Source: Atherinomorus stipes (Eukaryota; Chordata; Actinopteri; Atheriniformes; Atherinidae). Taken from it: a stretch of 64,000 bases of DNA. This document shows, piece by piece, positions 11,981 through 24,054 of the stretch. Positions within the stretch are counted from its first letter, which is position 1, and each line of letters begins with the position of its first letter. The notes under the pieces are model-generated. The model saw only the letters and a program-made list of their open reading frames with translations, had not been told where the DNA came from and ran no database searches. A program made the translations under genes and the position numbers. The stretch is taken from NCBI GenBank assembly GCA_023101725.1, contig JALJCO010007127.1:186001-250000 (forward strand), read 5' to 3'.

Positions 11981-12130
11981 GTTGCATGCAATGCTCAAAT
12001 GATAGGTGGGGGTCAAATTTGACTCCCAGGTTGGTAACAGAGGGGAAAGGGGAATGATCTGGCCACAAAAGGAGATGCTGGTGACAGAGGAAGATTTGAG
12101 CTGATGTGGATTACCAATGAAAATAGCTCA

Positions 12131-13829
12131 GTTTTCCCGCCATTAAAGACTCCTTTTTCAAAAGAGTCCTTGTCAAGAAAAGTCCCAGCACAACCCCAAA
12201 ACAGGGGACAATCACAATGAAAAGCATACTTACAATAAAGACAAACAGAATAAAACAAACACAAAAAACACTCATATAAAAGGAAACTAAAAAACAGTGA
12301 CAGGTAGATTGCAATGATCTATCACGTTAGTACGTTGATGATGCATCCTAGTGCATGTTCTACACTTACATAATCTGTGATTCATCTGTGAAAGGTAAAG
12401 TCAACTTGAGCTCTAAAAAAAAAACAAAAAAACATGACAAAATAGTACATTTCACAAATCAATTCAAATGAAAATGGACTAAAATCTGATCAAGTGCACT
12501 CACTTGAGACACTTAATTCCAAGGTTGGAGCTTTGACAGGCAGATGCAGAGCGCGCTGTTACAGAACAGTCCTGTCGTAGCTCCAGTCCATCTCAAGTTC
12601 CATCTGCCTCTTCATTCAAAACCATTGCCCTTATCTTCCCTCCGCTTCGCCCATATTGCTCCCAGAGCCTTATTTCTGATCTTGCATTTGCTTCCACTCT
12701 TTTGTTCTTTTTCATGCATAATCGGTGTCCCTTCCTGCCCTCACGTTATTTCCCCCAGACAATCTCTTTTCGTTTTGTTCTCGCTCCTCCTCTGACTCAA
12801 TCACTTTCCTATGCTCAGCGATCATAGAAGTAGTGATCTATCAGAACATTTTCAGTAACAAGAGGGCAATTTTCTGGACTTGGCAGGGCACCAGTGTTAC
12901 AATACTGCTACAAGACACAGCTGTGATAATAACAGCAAGAAATCTGGTTTATACAAAAGAGCTTGAGCTGCAGCAGCAGATCCAACAGTCCAGTCCAGTG
13001 ATTTTATGCAAATTAGCATTGCTGCCACAGGCTCTAAATGATTGGCATGAGCTGAGGAGAAGGGAGCATGCAAATAGTGGTTCAAGAAAAGGGTGTGCTC
13101 GGTGATTAAGTGGAAACACAAGCTCAAGACTCTAATCAGGCCAAATCAATGTGAACTAATCCTGTCTCAATTAAGAAACTGTGGTTCAACGCACAGGACA
13201 TAATTTAATTTCTTTTCGAGTTCCTGTTGAGAATGGACTGATTAGACATGTGCCAACAGAAGGAAAGAACACAAATGTGAAGCTTTTTTGGCCCATCAAG
13301 ACACATCCTGTGGTATTTAAAACTAAACTGACTTTGGGTCATACAAATGTTTATATCTGATGTGTAGCACAATACTTTGAAGTAATGTGTAGGAATGAGA
13401 GATTGGATCCAGAAAGAAAGGTACAGGGGATGACAAGTGACATGGTGGCAGTGTGATGATATTTCTTCTTCACCTTGGTTATCAATTGTCTTATTTTTTT
13501 TATCTTTCTCTGATAGGATATCCCTCTGCACCCCTCTCATTTAACAGTTTGAAAAATCTGTGTAGGAAACTGTTCTCTGCTCCTCTGTCATGAGCACAAA
13601 AAAAAAAAAAAACAGTAAAAAGACTACAGCATATTTATGATGCAGAGACAAGAACAAAGCTGAGAGTGGATGTTTTGCTGAGAGCAAGAGACTGTGAGGA
13701 GGAAGAGGAGAGAAAGAGATGAGTATGCAGGTATAACTTCCCACTATAATAACTCCTTCATTGTGGAAAAACTTTTTACAATTTGGTACAGTTAAATATA
13801 ACTGCTGGCACTTTGTGATGCAGGGCTGC
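12131..13829. other. Non-coding sequence, no gene seen
   Basis: No recognisable exon or transposon. Open frames such as 12544-12795 and 12725-13105 (plus) are proline/serine/leucine-rich or arbitrary and overlap each other in different frames. A14 lies near 13598-13612. Confidence 0.55.
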
Positions 13830-13975
13830 ATATCACAAGTTATTTGGCTCAGTGTATGATGTCAGAATGAACCTAAAATGCCCGATAACCTTTTCAGGTG
13901 ACCTGAATTAGACTTTCTCAAAATTTTTTAATGCACATGTACGTTGTTCAATTTTTACATATTGCACATCATGCT
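13830..13975 (+). mobile_element. Mariner-type relic, same family as 47877-48074
   Basis: From tcacaagttatttggctc, through gtatgatgtcagaatgaa and ccttttcaggtgacctgaa, to atgcacatgtacgttgttc, this stretch aligns with the reverse complement of the complete MITE at 47877-48074. Only one end is preserved here. Family membership rests on that within-window match and on the terminal repeat of the other copy. Confidence 0.7.
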
Positions 13976-14954
13976 GCTTTCCAAAAAGATAATCAGCCAC
14001 AAAAAAGTGTCTAAATCATGACAGTCCTCTTTATCATACTGTTCACATAGACATCAACAGACTGAGACAACACCGAACACATGACAAGTTATTGAGATAT
14101 TGTTATTTTTATTTTGTGGTATACACATCATTGTTGTTAGCTTTTCTCTCAGTAAATTGTTTGAGATGGAAGAACTACTACATCATGATTAAAATTAAAT
14201 GCCCAACATTCATGACATACTTATTAGTGAGGTATGACCTTTTTACATTTTCCTTAAATAGTGACCAAAAGTTGAATATGCCTAACCTCTTATGAATAGT
14301 GTACGTAAAAGATACTGAAGTCAATGTTGTATTATGCCTAACATGTGGCAGACAAAAATGATTCATATACTTACTGCTGGTTGGATATTATAGTCACATC
14401 AGCAGAGTAGCAAAAGCAAAAAGTAAGAAAGCCCTTGAAGATATACAGTAACATTGTTGGAAGAGCTCCCTATTGCGTTGTTCTCCTCAGGGAGTCTATA
14501 ACTGCTGTGTCTGAAAGTCCCTATTACCGAGATATTAAGGGTACATTACAAAAATAATCCGAGCAGCTGGGTGTCTTCATGATCCTCTCAAGCATTTGTT
14601 CGATCACTTTGTAGTTTTGTCCAACGCATATTATTGAAAGTCAGGGAAAACTTTAAGAGGGCAATTAACCCCCAACTGCCTTTATGTGTATATGATATCC
14701 ACCTTTTTCCTGAGTTAGCGAATTTGGAAACGATTATGCAATCAACTTCCTGTGAGATTCTGGAAATAGTGCTTAGCCATTGACAGTGTAAGTTGTTGTT
14801 TCTGCGAGCAATTTATTCAAACATTTCAAAAAGAATATCCATAAATATTTCTGAACAATTTGTCCCATAAAAAAATGTCCTTGTGCACCTCGGAAGTATG
14901 TTGCGCTATTCATGGTGTTCAAGTAACTAAGATTGCATCCCACCGCTTTCAACA
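13976..14954. other. Non-coding sequence, no gene seen
   Basis: AT-rich, without a recognisable exon or repeat. Some of it (about 14470-14720) has a more even composition and might be an unrecognised transposon piece, but I cannot name it. Confidence 0.45.
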
Positions 14955-15182
14955 AAACACAACCAACCTTATTACTTTTTGTTACTCTGCCCCCCGTCTC
15001 TGGTATTCCATCCCTCCTGATCTCCGTACTGTGGACTCCTTCCCTTCAAATCCAGACTCAAAACTCTTCTGTACAGATGTTTTATGTTTTTAGTGTATTA
15101 GCTTACTGATTTTACATGTAATGCTTTATCTGCTTTGGAGAGTCATTTGGTGCTCTGATAAGATGCCTGTCCAACAAAATGT
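14955..15182 (+). mobile_element. L2-like LINE, extreme 3' end
   Basis: In the plus frame, FCYSAPRLWYSIPPDLRTVDS matches the conserved APRLWNSLP-type C-terminal motif that ends L2/Rex-type LINE reverse transcriptases in fish. A short 3' UTR (tgctttatctgctttgg, ggtgctctgataagatgcc) and an ATT repeat follow, as LINEs of this kind end in short tandem repeats. It is heavily 5'-truncated and non-functional. Confidence 0.65.
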
Positions 15183-15191
15183 ATAATAATA

Positions 15192-15222
<31 letters not shown>

Positions 15223-15256
15223 CATTATTATTGTTATTATCATTATTATTATTATA
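15183..15256. repeat. (ATT)n/(ATC)n microsatellite at the LINE tail
   Basis: An interrupted trinucleotide repeat starting directly after the LINE 3' end, so it probably grew from the LINE tail. The isoleucine-rich open frame at 15179-15499 begins in it and is not a gene. Confidence 0.85.
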
Positions 15257-15699
15257 TTACATTATGTTCTATTTTTTAAATTTATTTCATCCATCATATT
15301 CTGTCAATTTGCACATGTACACATTGGGCGCATTCAGAAAGCAAAGTCTGTGAGTCTCGCTCTGTTTGGGGACTCGGCCCGGTTGGGGGCGGGGGGTGGT
15401 CTTCCAGACCAAGATCGCATTCCTGTTGCACTATTGCCAAACGAGCCAAACGGGCCAAGAATGAGAACCTCAGGTGGCGCTGCTTTCGGATTCACGTAGG
15501 CAAGGAGAAGACGCACGTACAAGAAGGTTCTCACTACTTCTGTTTCCTCCAGAAAGCGACATTATTTTTGTACGAGGAGCTGGATATTCTTTCATCAGAT
15601 CAAATACCGATTGAAGCTTTTACTTCCTCATAACTCGAGCCATCTTTACCGCTGTCCTACACGTGTGTTTGTTGTCGTAGCGTTGTCCAACGTTTGACC

Positions 15700-15797
15700 C
15701 ACAACGCCAATGCAATTTGTAGTCCACTTCCTGATATCCAGTTTCATATATCGGAATCAGATCGAAACCCCCAAAAAGGCGATTGGTGCATCACTAG
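15700..15797 (-). mobile_element. hAT terminus relic
   Basis: Read on the minus strand, the end is tagtgatgcaccaatcgcc. This resembles the common fish hAT terminal repeat that starts TAG-GATGCACCGAT, followed by a subterminal gatctgattccgata block. The other end was not found. The CpG-richer stretch 15330-15700 upstream may be part of the same element. Confidence 0.5.
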
Positions 15798-15927
15798 AAT
15801 TAAACATAAGAAATTAAACCTCATGTGAAAAGTTATGCTATTTGTCTTTTTTCTTTTTAAAGCGCAGTGTTTTCTATGTTATTCACCAAATTCATCCTGC
15901 AGGCAGAATGAACCCTCTGGTGGACAG

Positions 15928-15962
15928 GTTTTGGCCCCTGGGCCATATGTTTGGCACCCCTG
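15928..15962 (-). mobile_element. hAT terminus relic (CAGGGGTGCCAAAC type)
   Basis: Inverted, the end reads caggggtgccaaacatatgg then cccaggggccaaaa, the familiar start of a fish hAT family. No partner end or matching 8-bp duplication was found, so this is a fragment. Confidence 0.5.
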
Positions 15963-17502
15963 GAATAGGTTGAGTAGCAATAGTGTATTCAGTGTGTCTG
16001 TGGCCAGATTAGAACCTATGATCATTCGTCTCAAGCTTATCTAAAACCTCCCCATGCCACAGTTAATAGGACATCACTGATTGTAATTACAGCAGCAAAG
16101 TTCATGTTTCAGCACTGACTGCCATTTCATCTGCCAATCAACAAGAGACGTTTGACAGAGATTTTAGAGTTCTCAAAAACATTGAGTTTTTTTTTTTTTT
16201 TTTTTTTCATATTTACTGTAATTCATAAAAATTCAACTTTTGTACTGTATACATTGCTGATGTTAGCTGTAAAATTGTGGTTGCAAATGAAAAGCAGTGG
16301 ACTGGAAAATCAATTCCTTCAATAGGTAAAAGTGGCGAGAAAACTAGCTCAGCAGAGTTATTCTATAGCTGCACTAAGAGTGAAGACTGACCCCAGACCA
16401 TGAGACACAGCAGTAGTCTTGCTGCTCAAACTACCATTTTCATTGCTTCTTTTTTGTCAAGACCTCCCAGCCAGTTTGACTGCCTGTGCTTTTTAAACTG
16501 AGGTCATTACACAGTCAATTTGTAGGATCAGTTTTTCATCCCAATGTGATACAACAGCTGCACATGCGCATACCGCGAGTCTGCTCATGGTTGAAATGGA
16601 TGTAAGGAGTTTTTTTTTTTCTTTCAGAAGAAAGTAAGTCATCTTTCCTGCTGGTTTTACAATTCAGATAAATCCAGCTAATCAATAAATGAAAACAAAG
16701 GCTGGTTATTGATAAAAACTAGTCCTTGTGATACATTGTTAGCATGATGCTAAGTTCTGGTTGTGTAGCTGTGAAAACATTAACCTTTTTCACCACCATT
16801 TTCAGTAAAATCATATTACTGAACCAAAACAAAGTGCAGTAACTGGTGTTATTAATATTCTCCATTAGGCTGAGTGATGGTGTGGTACCTACGGGAAGAA
16901 TATTAACTCTGACCTTTGTAGGATTTTTCTTTTCTTTTATTCTTGGGTCAGTATGACTTTGTTCAACGAAACCAAATAAACAAAATTTTAGAAAGTTAAT
17001 TTGGGAATTGTAAATTGACCAAATTAGTTACTGTGGAGTGAAAATTCTGAGCTGGATATTTCTGCATCTTATCTGATAGGATATCAGTTCTGATAAAAGT
17101 TTAGCATTTACATTATTGCATACAGACTATTTTAGCAAGAGCACAGTGGTCATGGTAGTTCATGCCACACAGTCTTGATGTGTTGAAAATAACTTTAAAA
17201 TAATGCTTTTTCAATAGAAAAGAATTGAAGGAGAAAGTCCGCTTTTAACTCCCCCACTACCTGATGGACAAAATGTTGTTATTTCAGTAGAACTAAACTC
17301 CTCCTGTAATTTAATCCTAGAGGCATTTGAATTTGACATGTCATGCCACTGACAGTTGTTTTGTAATAAAGTTTTCATATTCTAAACAATTTCATGTTCA
17401 TACATGAATATGTGTGTTAATTATAACCATGTCATACCACCATCAACGGAATTAAACACTACAATTGAAAAAATAGAAGAATATAAGAAATAGATGCAAA
17501 TA

Positions 17503-17504
<2 letters not shown>
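15963..17504. other. Non-coding sequence with a T21 tract
   Basis: No gene seen. A T run occupies 16187-16207 and another about 16611-16620. The rest is AT-rich and unassigned. Confidence 0.5.
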
Positions 17505-17539
<35 letters not shown>

Positions 17540-17628
17540 AGGACCCATTGAATTTCCCAGGGACCCACTTAAATCGTCACCTGTGGGTCCCAGGGACTCA
17601 CTACATTGAAAACCTATCAACACCACTG
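17505..17628 (-). mobile_element. T29 tract followed by a DNA-transposon terminus
   Basis: T29 spans 17505-17533. The sequence after it contains an inverted pair (gggacccactt and tgtgggtccc) and ends at 17628. Inverted, that end reads cagtggtgttgataggtttt, which looks like a hAT-type terminus. No second end could be paired with confidence. Confidence 0.4.
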
Positions 17629-18655
17629 TTGTATAAATGCTTTATGAAACTAATCCACAATAACAACATGAAATAACAATCCACACTTTCACACAACTAC
17701 CAGTTACATGTGTCTCGTACTAACTAGTTAAGAGAACATCTGTGAGTGCAAAACTCAAGTTCTGAAGCTTTTTATGCACCACTTCAGAAACTATAACAGT
17801 AGACCTGTGACTCATGCCTAATCAGTAACAACCAGTGAAATAATATTCAATAATCATAGGCTAAAATGGGTAACAATAAGCTTTTGCAACAATAGTATAG
17901 CCTATCAATGTAATTTGTTCTTACTCATCCTATCCATTTAAATGATTTGACAAGATAATCGCAAAGTCAGTAAAAAAAAAGGAAAGAGACTAGCACTAAA
18001 GCCGACAAAAAGTTCATAACAGTACTTATAAAGGCATAAACGGCAAAATGACCAGCCTTTTTCCAGCAATCTGTCTTCATTTGTCCAGAGGTGGACTATC
18101 TATGCTGCTCAACATATGCACTAAAGGCTACTTTGTGTCTATCTGCAGTGCACACATCTAATCAGCCTTCATAAAAGTATTCAAAGCATAAATTTAAGCA
18201 AGTGTTTACCTAACAAACAGAGAATTAATATTTGAGCATGAAAGGTTTTTTTTTTTTTATCTCCACTTGAAGGTTTTTCTACATGTTTGCAATAGTATAG
18301 TCTAGTTCTTGGATCTATGACCTCTGCATAAAATTGATATAAACATACATTATACATATATAACTAACTGCAGGCCAGAGTAAAGATTTTAAAACTGGTG
18401 TGATGTATTCAGATCTCTTAGTCCTGGTTAAAACATTTACAGCAGCTGCAGATGTTTTTTGGGGGGGAAGTTAAACATCATTTCAGTAATCCAGTCTGCT
18501 GTAGTTAAACCATAAATGAGTAGGAAAGCGAAATGCAAGTTAATACCTATTTTAACTTACAAATAAAAGGGCTGGACTTTTAATAATGTGATTACCGTTT
18601 TAACTAGTCTGCCAAGTTGGCCACACGTCAGTGAGTGTCTTATTATGGCACGTCA
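17629..18655. other. Non-coding sequence, no gene seen
   Basis: AT-rich and unassigned. It may include the flank or downstream exons of the THAP relic that follows, but I recognise no further coding motif. Confidence 0.45.
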
Positions 18656-19217
18656 TTACTCACTTATGATGTCAACATCATCCATCCTTCTAACATTTAG
18701 GCTCGGTGAGCTTAGTCTTGTCTGTAAGTGCAGACAGTCAGAGAGAAACCAAACGTGGGCAAATACTTTGATATATAAAACAATCCACAAATGCATCTGT
18801 TGCTTAGGTGTATGAGTTAAACTGTCATCAGTTGCTAACATTACATCCGTAGCTTGATTACTGGGAGGAAGGGGGCGCATGGTGCGGTCGTGTTTTCTGT
18901 TGCCCCCGTGTACTTGGCCGGTGTGCTGACCTGGCTCTTTGCAAGCTGTCACTCGCTTGTAGACGGAAGGTTTTCTCAGGACATTCTGGATTCCAGCTGA
19001 AGCGACTGGGCCCCGTCTGTACTGTAGCCGCACAGCGCCATCGCTCTGTCACAATAAAGTGCTGACTGCAAGCGGGAGTGCCGTATAAACCCAAATATCT
19101 TCCTTCGTCTCGCTGTATTGCCACAATCCATTTCCCCATTAGCTCTTCGTCTTCAGGAAACTCGTAAAAATGTAAGCAGGGCTGCTTTTGTTGAAAATTT
19201 GAGCGGTGGGGAATGCA
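18656..19217 (-). pseudogene. THAP-domain protein relic (transposon-derived?)
   Basis: Reading leftward from 19217 the open frame begins CIPHRSNF and continues HFYEFPEDEELMGKW, IVAIQRDEGRYLG, ACSQHF and TGPSRFSWN. This follows the THAP zinc-finger plan: an N-terminal Cys, the FP...W core, the C-x2-H pair (CSQH) and a terminal motif in the place of AVPTIF. THAP domains bind DNA and occur in host proteins and in P-element-like and Kolobok transposases. The second cysteine of the first pair is an arginine (CGC, one change from TGC), so zinc binding is probably lost. After FSWN the typical continuation (LRKPSVYKR) is found one frame over, running to a stop at 18656, so at least one indel is present. 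No start methionine is in a convincing place. Composition is more CpG-rich than the flanks, consistent with a transposon or retained exon. Confidence 0.7.
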
Positions 19218-19430
19218 GCGGAAGCTTTTATTTTTTTAAACTGCGCCGCTGTTAACTTCCATGGAATGCCGTGACCGGAAATAGTTTTACTATGTCAGGC
19301 ACTAAAAATGGGCATTCAGCTTGATATTTTTCCACAACTCCCTCACATTTTTCTTTAATTGAATGTTAGACTATTTTCAAAGGCTCAATAAAAATATTAA
19401 CAACAGAAAATAATGGGGATGTGGCTTTCT

Positions 19431-19510
19431 CAGGGTGGGCCTGGCCCTGGGCCAATCTGAAAAGTGGGCGGGCCTGAACCCACCCTGGCCCTTATATGGC
19501 TACGCCCTTG
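19431..19510 (-). mobile_element. hAT-like terminus relic
   Basis: Inverted, the stretch begins caagggcgtagccatataag and continues with alternating GGCC/GGGTGGG blocks that can pair with each other (cagggtgggcctgg against ccaccctgg). This GGGCGTAGCC start is common in fish hAT elements. The other end was not identified. It lies about 210 bp from the THAP relic; a connection is possible but unproven. Confidence 0.45.
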
Positions 19511-22380
19511 GCGCAAACCTTGTGCCATCCACAGCAAGTACAGAAGGACTGTCACTTGGTTGAATTACTGCTGAGAGACAGATGAATTGCACAGTTCTAA
19601 GGACCAACAAAGGAACAACAGATAGACAAAAACACAAAAGAGGGACACTGTTGGACACAAAACACTGTTTGTGTGAAATTCTCTAGACAGATGTAGTCCA
19701 GATTCTGAAAAAGCCAGTGCTCATGTGACAAGCAGGAGAGGAAGATAATGAGTGTTTTTTACACAGGGAATACAGCTGTGTTGTTTTTCTCAATAGTCAG
19801 TCTGGAATATACTGATACTCATAGAATAGCAATTTGTGTGGCTCAAGTAGCCTACTTGATCACAGCTCTCTGAGACATCACTGACAGGACATTTCTAACC
19901 AGCTCAATATAGCCTAATAAAACATAACATGCCCTGGTGGTGTGCAAGAATTCACTGGGTTTTTTGTTTGTTTGTTTGTTTTTGTTTTTCATCTTCAACA
20001 CAAATATACCTTTACTATTCAAATATCATTAAAAGAAGTAATTCTAAACAGAACCATCTGGAAAGATGTTGCCAGAGGAGCAAAAAAAAACCTTTCAACT
20101 GAGAAAAGTCGGCAGGTTTGCTCGTCAGCTATTTATTATTTATTTATTTGCATAATCCCAGATACAACACTAAAAACAACTTCCCTGGTGAAGATGATTG
20201 TAATTGAATATGAGTCATGTTTGTGCCTCATTTAAAGAGCCTTGCATGCTATTGTCAACCAAGCAGATTAATAAAACATCAAGATCTGTTCTTTTACTAT
20301 CACAAACTGTCATAATTATGCAACATTGTTTGCATAATTTTTCCACCAACTTGCACATGTCTTTGTACAGTAGTTCATTTTGCTGGAGGCCTAATTTTTA
20401 TGCTTGGGCTCTACAATAAGCGTTACCTTTCATTCAACTCACTTGCACCTGAATGTTATTTTGCCCAAAGCAGCACTAGTCACCAGCTTAGCTGCAGTTG
20501 TACAGTATGTACCTATAGTTTTTCTTTTTATTGTCCCGTCTACTGAATAATATCAAACCATTTCTTTTAAAATAAATTTTTGGTTTAAAAATAATGCTTG
20601 AGTAGGGAATCAGCTCTTCTTAACAGAGCAGAGGAACCAGATATATACAGTAGACTAGCATTGGCTGTGGTTAATACAGGATACACATTTTTTTTTAGAA
20701 AGGTAATAATAATAATAATATTATAATATTTTCAAGAATAAAAATACAGAAGCACAATTCTTTTAACCATTTTTCATAATACATATCATAAATAAAGAAA
20801 ACAGAATTAAATCTGTCTCAGGAGGTTCTTTATTTCCTTTTGTTCTGAAATTGCACTTCAGCTGGCAAAGCTCTGAAATTTGTTTTTGATTTCTGTCTGT
20901 AACCAGTTCACTAGTTCACAATCTAGACTTGCAATATATAATACATTAAAAGAGGACTCAAGATATTCATATGCAATTCTGTAATAATTTTTCTAAACTG
21001 TTCTTTTTTTTTTTTTTTTTTAGCCACAGCATATTATAATAGGTAAAAATGCACATGGAGAAATTATAATGAGCATCCCCAGCATCTTTTACTGGGTCAG
21101 AGGTGAAGTCATCTCATGAATCCAATGTAGGTTTGTAGCTTTGCAACCCCAGGTGACTTACAAAGGCACAACTTTTTTCTCAGAATAATTCCTACCACAC
21201 AGAAAATAAAACAACATATCTTCAAACAGCCAAACAGGGCTCAAGCTTTGACATGAAACAATAATAATAATAAAAAAAAAAAATCGGATGCTCCACGGAC
21301 AAGATCAAAACACCTGACCTTGTGTAATCCTAATGTTCCGCTGCTGCTGAGCCACAACAGGCTAAGCCACTCCGTTTTGAAATTCAAGGCACTGCTGCAC
21401 TGACATCTTCTGAACCTTTGCTGCATCCAGCTACCAGATAAATAAAAGATATTGTTCACACAAATATGGTGGAGGGGAAAAAAAGAAGCTACATAAACAC
21501 TCACGTTTGTGTAAAGAAACCAACACACGAACCCGCAGACAAAACATTCATCCTCCATCTGTCTTAGAACAACTTGCTCTTTGAGGCAACCCCATCAGAA
21601 GCATGTATAGTCAGTGTGTACACACTATATGCCATCTCCCATTAACTTATCTTATGTGTAATTGTTCACAACAGTCATGCAGTTATACAGTTAATGCAGC
21701 GTGGGATCGCGCTTACATAAGAGAAGCTAATGAAAAAAACATGGCTCACTGTGATGAAAGATGCTTGGACCTCTTAAAGAGACCAATCCATCTTTAGGAT
21801 GGTTATGTGGCTATATTTTTGATAGGAAAAGATAATTTCTACAGGAAAATAAATCTAGTGTTTTGTATTACATGCCAGTGATTACACGCATGAATGCAAA
21901 GCATATGCTGCATGTCGGCAAATATGCATACAGGATGTGGCTGCAAAAGAGTATAAACACAACATTGCACACCATATGCATCTTATTCAGGCAACTGACT
22001 TTAAACTGAACTATTCAAATGTGTTGCAACAATGAAAATGAAGCTAGTTTCATTATCTGAAAATGTGTCCCCTTCTGTGATTACCTGAGAGTACTTGATC
22101 TTTGCCTCTGCTAATCTGTAGTGAAGGTAGTCAGGCTTTTGGAGGACAATTTGAGGAGATAAGATGCTAGACAAAATAAGGCTTAGACAGAATACACCTG
22201 GTGCATGCAAAAGTACATATAACAGACACTATGTGTGAATATACCTTTAGTAGTTTGATGGTAAGTATGCATATGAGTCTTTGTGTTACAGTGTACTGTA
22301 GCTGCTGAAGACAATGTTAAAGGTTAAAAATAAATCAAACTAAATTTTAACTGATCAACTGGTTGCGTGAATGAAGTAAG
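19511..22380. other. Non-coding sequence, no gene seen
   Basis: No recognisable gene. Small simple repeats occur: (GTTT)n at about 19962-19984, (AAT)n at 20706-20722, T19 at about 21004-21022 and (AAT)n/A11 near 21260-21284. Open frames such as 19942-20235 and 21241-21558 have no domain I know. Confidence 0.55.
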
Positions 22381-22693
22381 GATTTAACAACAAGGAGCCG
22401 TGCATCAGACAGCTTTAATACATGACGCGGAGTCTAGAACATCACCCGTACAGAAAAACCACATGTGCAAACGTGTGCTTTTGGAACATTGTAGTGTGAT
22501 CCACATGTGGTTCATGTTGTCACATGAGCCACAGTGGTCACATGTGCACGAATATGCGACCACATGTGAACCACGTGGTCACATGTGAAATTCATGTGGT
22601 TTTTCTGTAAGGGCACAACGCGCAGTGGGGCGTTGTTCCTCCGCGAAGTGCATTAAAACCGTGTCATGCACGGTTTTAATGAGTTGTTTAATC
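22381..22693. mobile_element. Foldback element split by a second palindromic MITE
   Basis: The left arm (22381-22432: gatttaacaac, ccgtgcat, tttaatacatgacgcgga) matches the inverted right arm (22693 to about 22640: gattaaacaac, ccgtgcatgacacgg, ttttaatgcacttcgcgga). The right arm still forms a perfect 13-bp hairpin (22651-22663 with 22669-22681, 5-nt loop). The left arm's version of that hairpin is decayed. The middle is occupied by the element 22445-22613. Confidence 0.65.
22445..22613. mobile_element. Palindromic MITE rich in CACATGTG
   Basis: The ends read cccgtacagaaaaaccacat and, inverted, cccttacagaaaaaccacat. They are 20 bp long with one mismatch. The 169-bp element is full of CACATG/CATGTG motifs, including several CACATGTG palindromes (E-box-like). 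It has no coding capacity. The superfamily is uncertain because the target duplication is not clear. Confidence 0.7.
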
Positions 22694-23751
22694 TGCTTAT
22701 ACCATGGTCCCAGAAAGTAAACATTTTGTGTCAAATGTTTATTCATTTTGCTACACTTGCTAAATGTGTTTAAGTATAGGAACTAATTATTGCTGGCAAC
22801 TGATTTGAGCGTTGCTATGGTGATATCATACCGTGGCAGAATGATATGACATTGATCTACCTTTCCGTGCGTATATACAAAAATAATGCACACCAGTTGA
22901 TAAAATTTTAATAGCAGCTTTGTGGCCTTAACCCTCCTACTGTCCTAAGCCGCTTTTAGACTTGCATTGTGGAACATGAGCGGTGAAGTCCATCCGCTCT
23001 TTAAACGAACTCGTCTTTTTAAACATGCCGCTTCCTTGTGGACTTATCACATCCTGGGCGCTTTCAGACATCAGGAAATGTTGCGGAAAAGTCAGCACAG
23101 CCCCACTCTACCTTCAACTCTGTGGGAACATTTCTGCTCGTATGACATGGGGTCCAGCCGGTACATGTCCGCTACGTCTCCAAAGTAAAAGACCGGAACG
23201 CATGTCTGAATGTAAGCGTTATAAAGGACAGAGTCTGCAATATTACCGCTTTTTAGTGCAACTTTGAAAGGGGCTCTAGTGTGTTTTCTGACACTTTTGT
23301 TTTCTGGACAATTTTGGCTGTATTGATGCAAATGGCATAAAAATGGCCACAGGTGTTTATTTTAGGCAAAAGTATCTAATTTTAGGGTGTTTTTTTTTTA
23401 ACCCTTCAATACACCTTCAAAAAATAGTAACACCTTTATCCTTGGACATTTTTTTTAAGTCAAATGACTCCCGCTCAAACATTTTTTTAACCCACCACCA
23501 TTGAAGTGTAAATTTGAATTTTTTAATCAATGTTTTCATATAGTAAGGGACTAGGTTTTTCTTTTTATTGTTTTTTTTTTAAATCAAGTGTCACTACTTT
23601 ATATGATAGAGTTCTAACAGGGACAATGACATCAAACATTGTGCCTACACTGCTGATAAAAATAAATTTTCAGGACAATAACAGTTTGGGTTTATTTTAG
23701 AGATGACATAATGCAGTATGCATGTTTTTTTTTTTTCAAAATTAGTGTAAT

Positions 23752-23755
<4 letters not shown>

Positions 23756-23817
<62 letters not shown>
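23756..23817. repeat. (TG)31 microsatellite
   Basis: 62 bp of uninterrupted TG. The histidine/threonine open frames on the minus strand (23645-24140) are translations of this repeat. Confidence 0.98.
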
Positions 23818-23818
<1 letters not shown>

Positions 23819-24054
23819 ATACCCATTGAAAATGCAGCCTTCCACTGAGATGCATGTCAGAGCAACATACAGTAGAGCAGGCTATCTTGCAGAAACATTT
23901 TGAATCAGCAACATTTGTCAAAAGACAAAAGCTTGCGAGACTGGCATTGTTACAGTTATTACAAGTACCAGTAGAAAAACCCTTATGTATCACTAAGACT
24001 GAGATTTCATCCCAGATTGACACAAGCGAGTTATTTTCCCAAGCAGAACCAGAA

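Larger units (their letters stand above)
10985..12130 (-). mobile_element. L2-like LINE reverse-transcriptase relic, split by an hAT insertion
   Basis: On the minus strand, 11206-10985 encodes pieces typical of the end of an L2/Rex-type reverse transcriptase: FHLRNIAKLHHFLSG in one frame, and RLQNIQNSAAQILTS in another, where family members read RLQLVQNAAARLLT. The upstream part of the same relic, including a ggtaacagaggggaaaggg block, continues at 11989-12130. Between them sits the hAT element 11207-11980. Frame changes and stops show that it is dead. The retro-element reads right to left. Only the C-terminal part is present, as usual for 5'-truncated LINEs. Confidence 0.65.

Noticed and set aside
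15179..15499. 106-codon isoleucine-rich open frame
   Set aside because: Starts in the (ATT)n tract at the LINE tail and runs into a probable transposon region.
17143..17628. hAT element with CAGTGGT ends
   Set aside because: The left CAGTGG could be chance; flanking octamers do not match and the arms diverge immediately.
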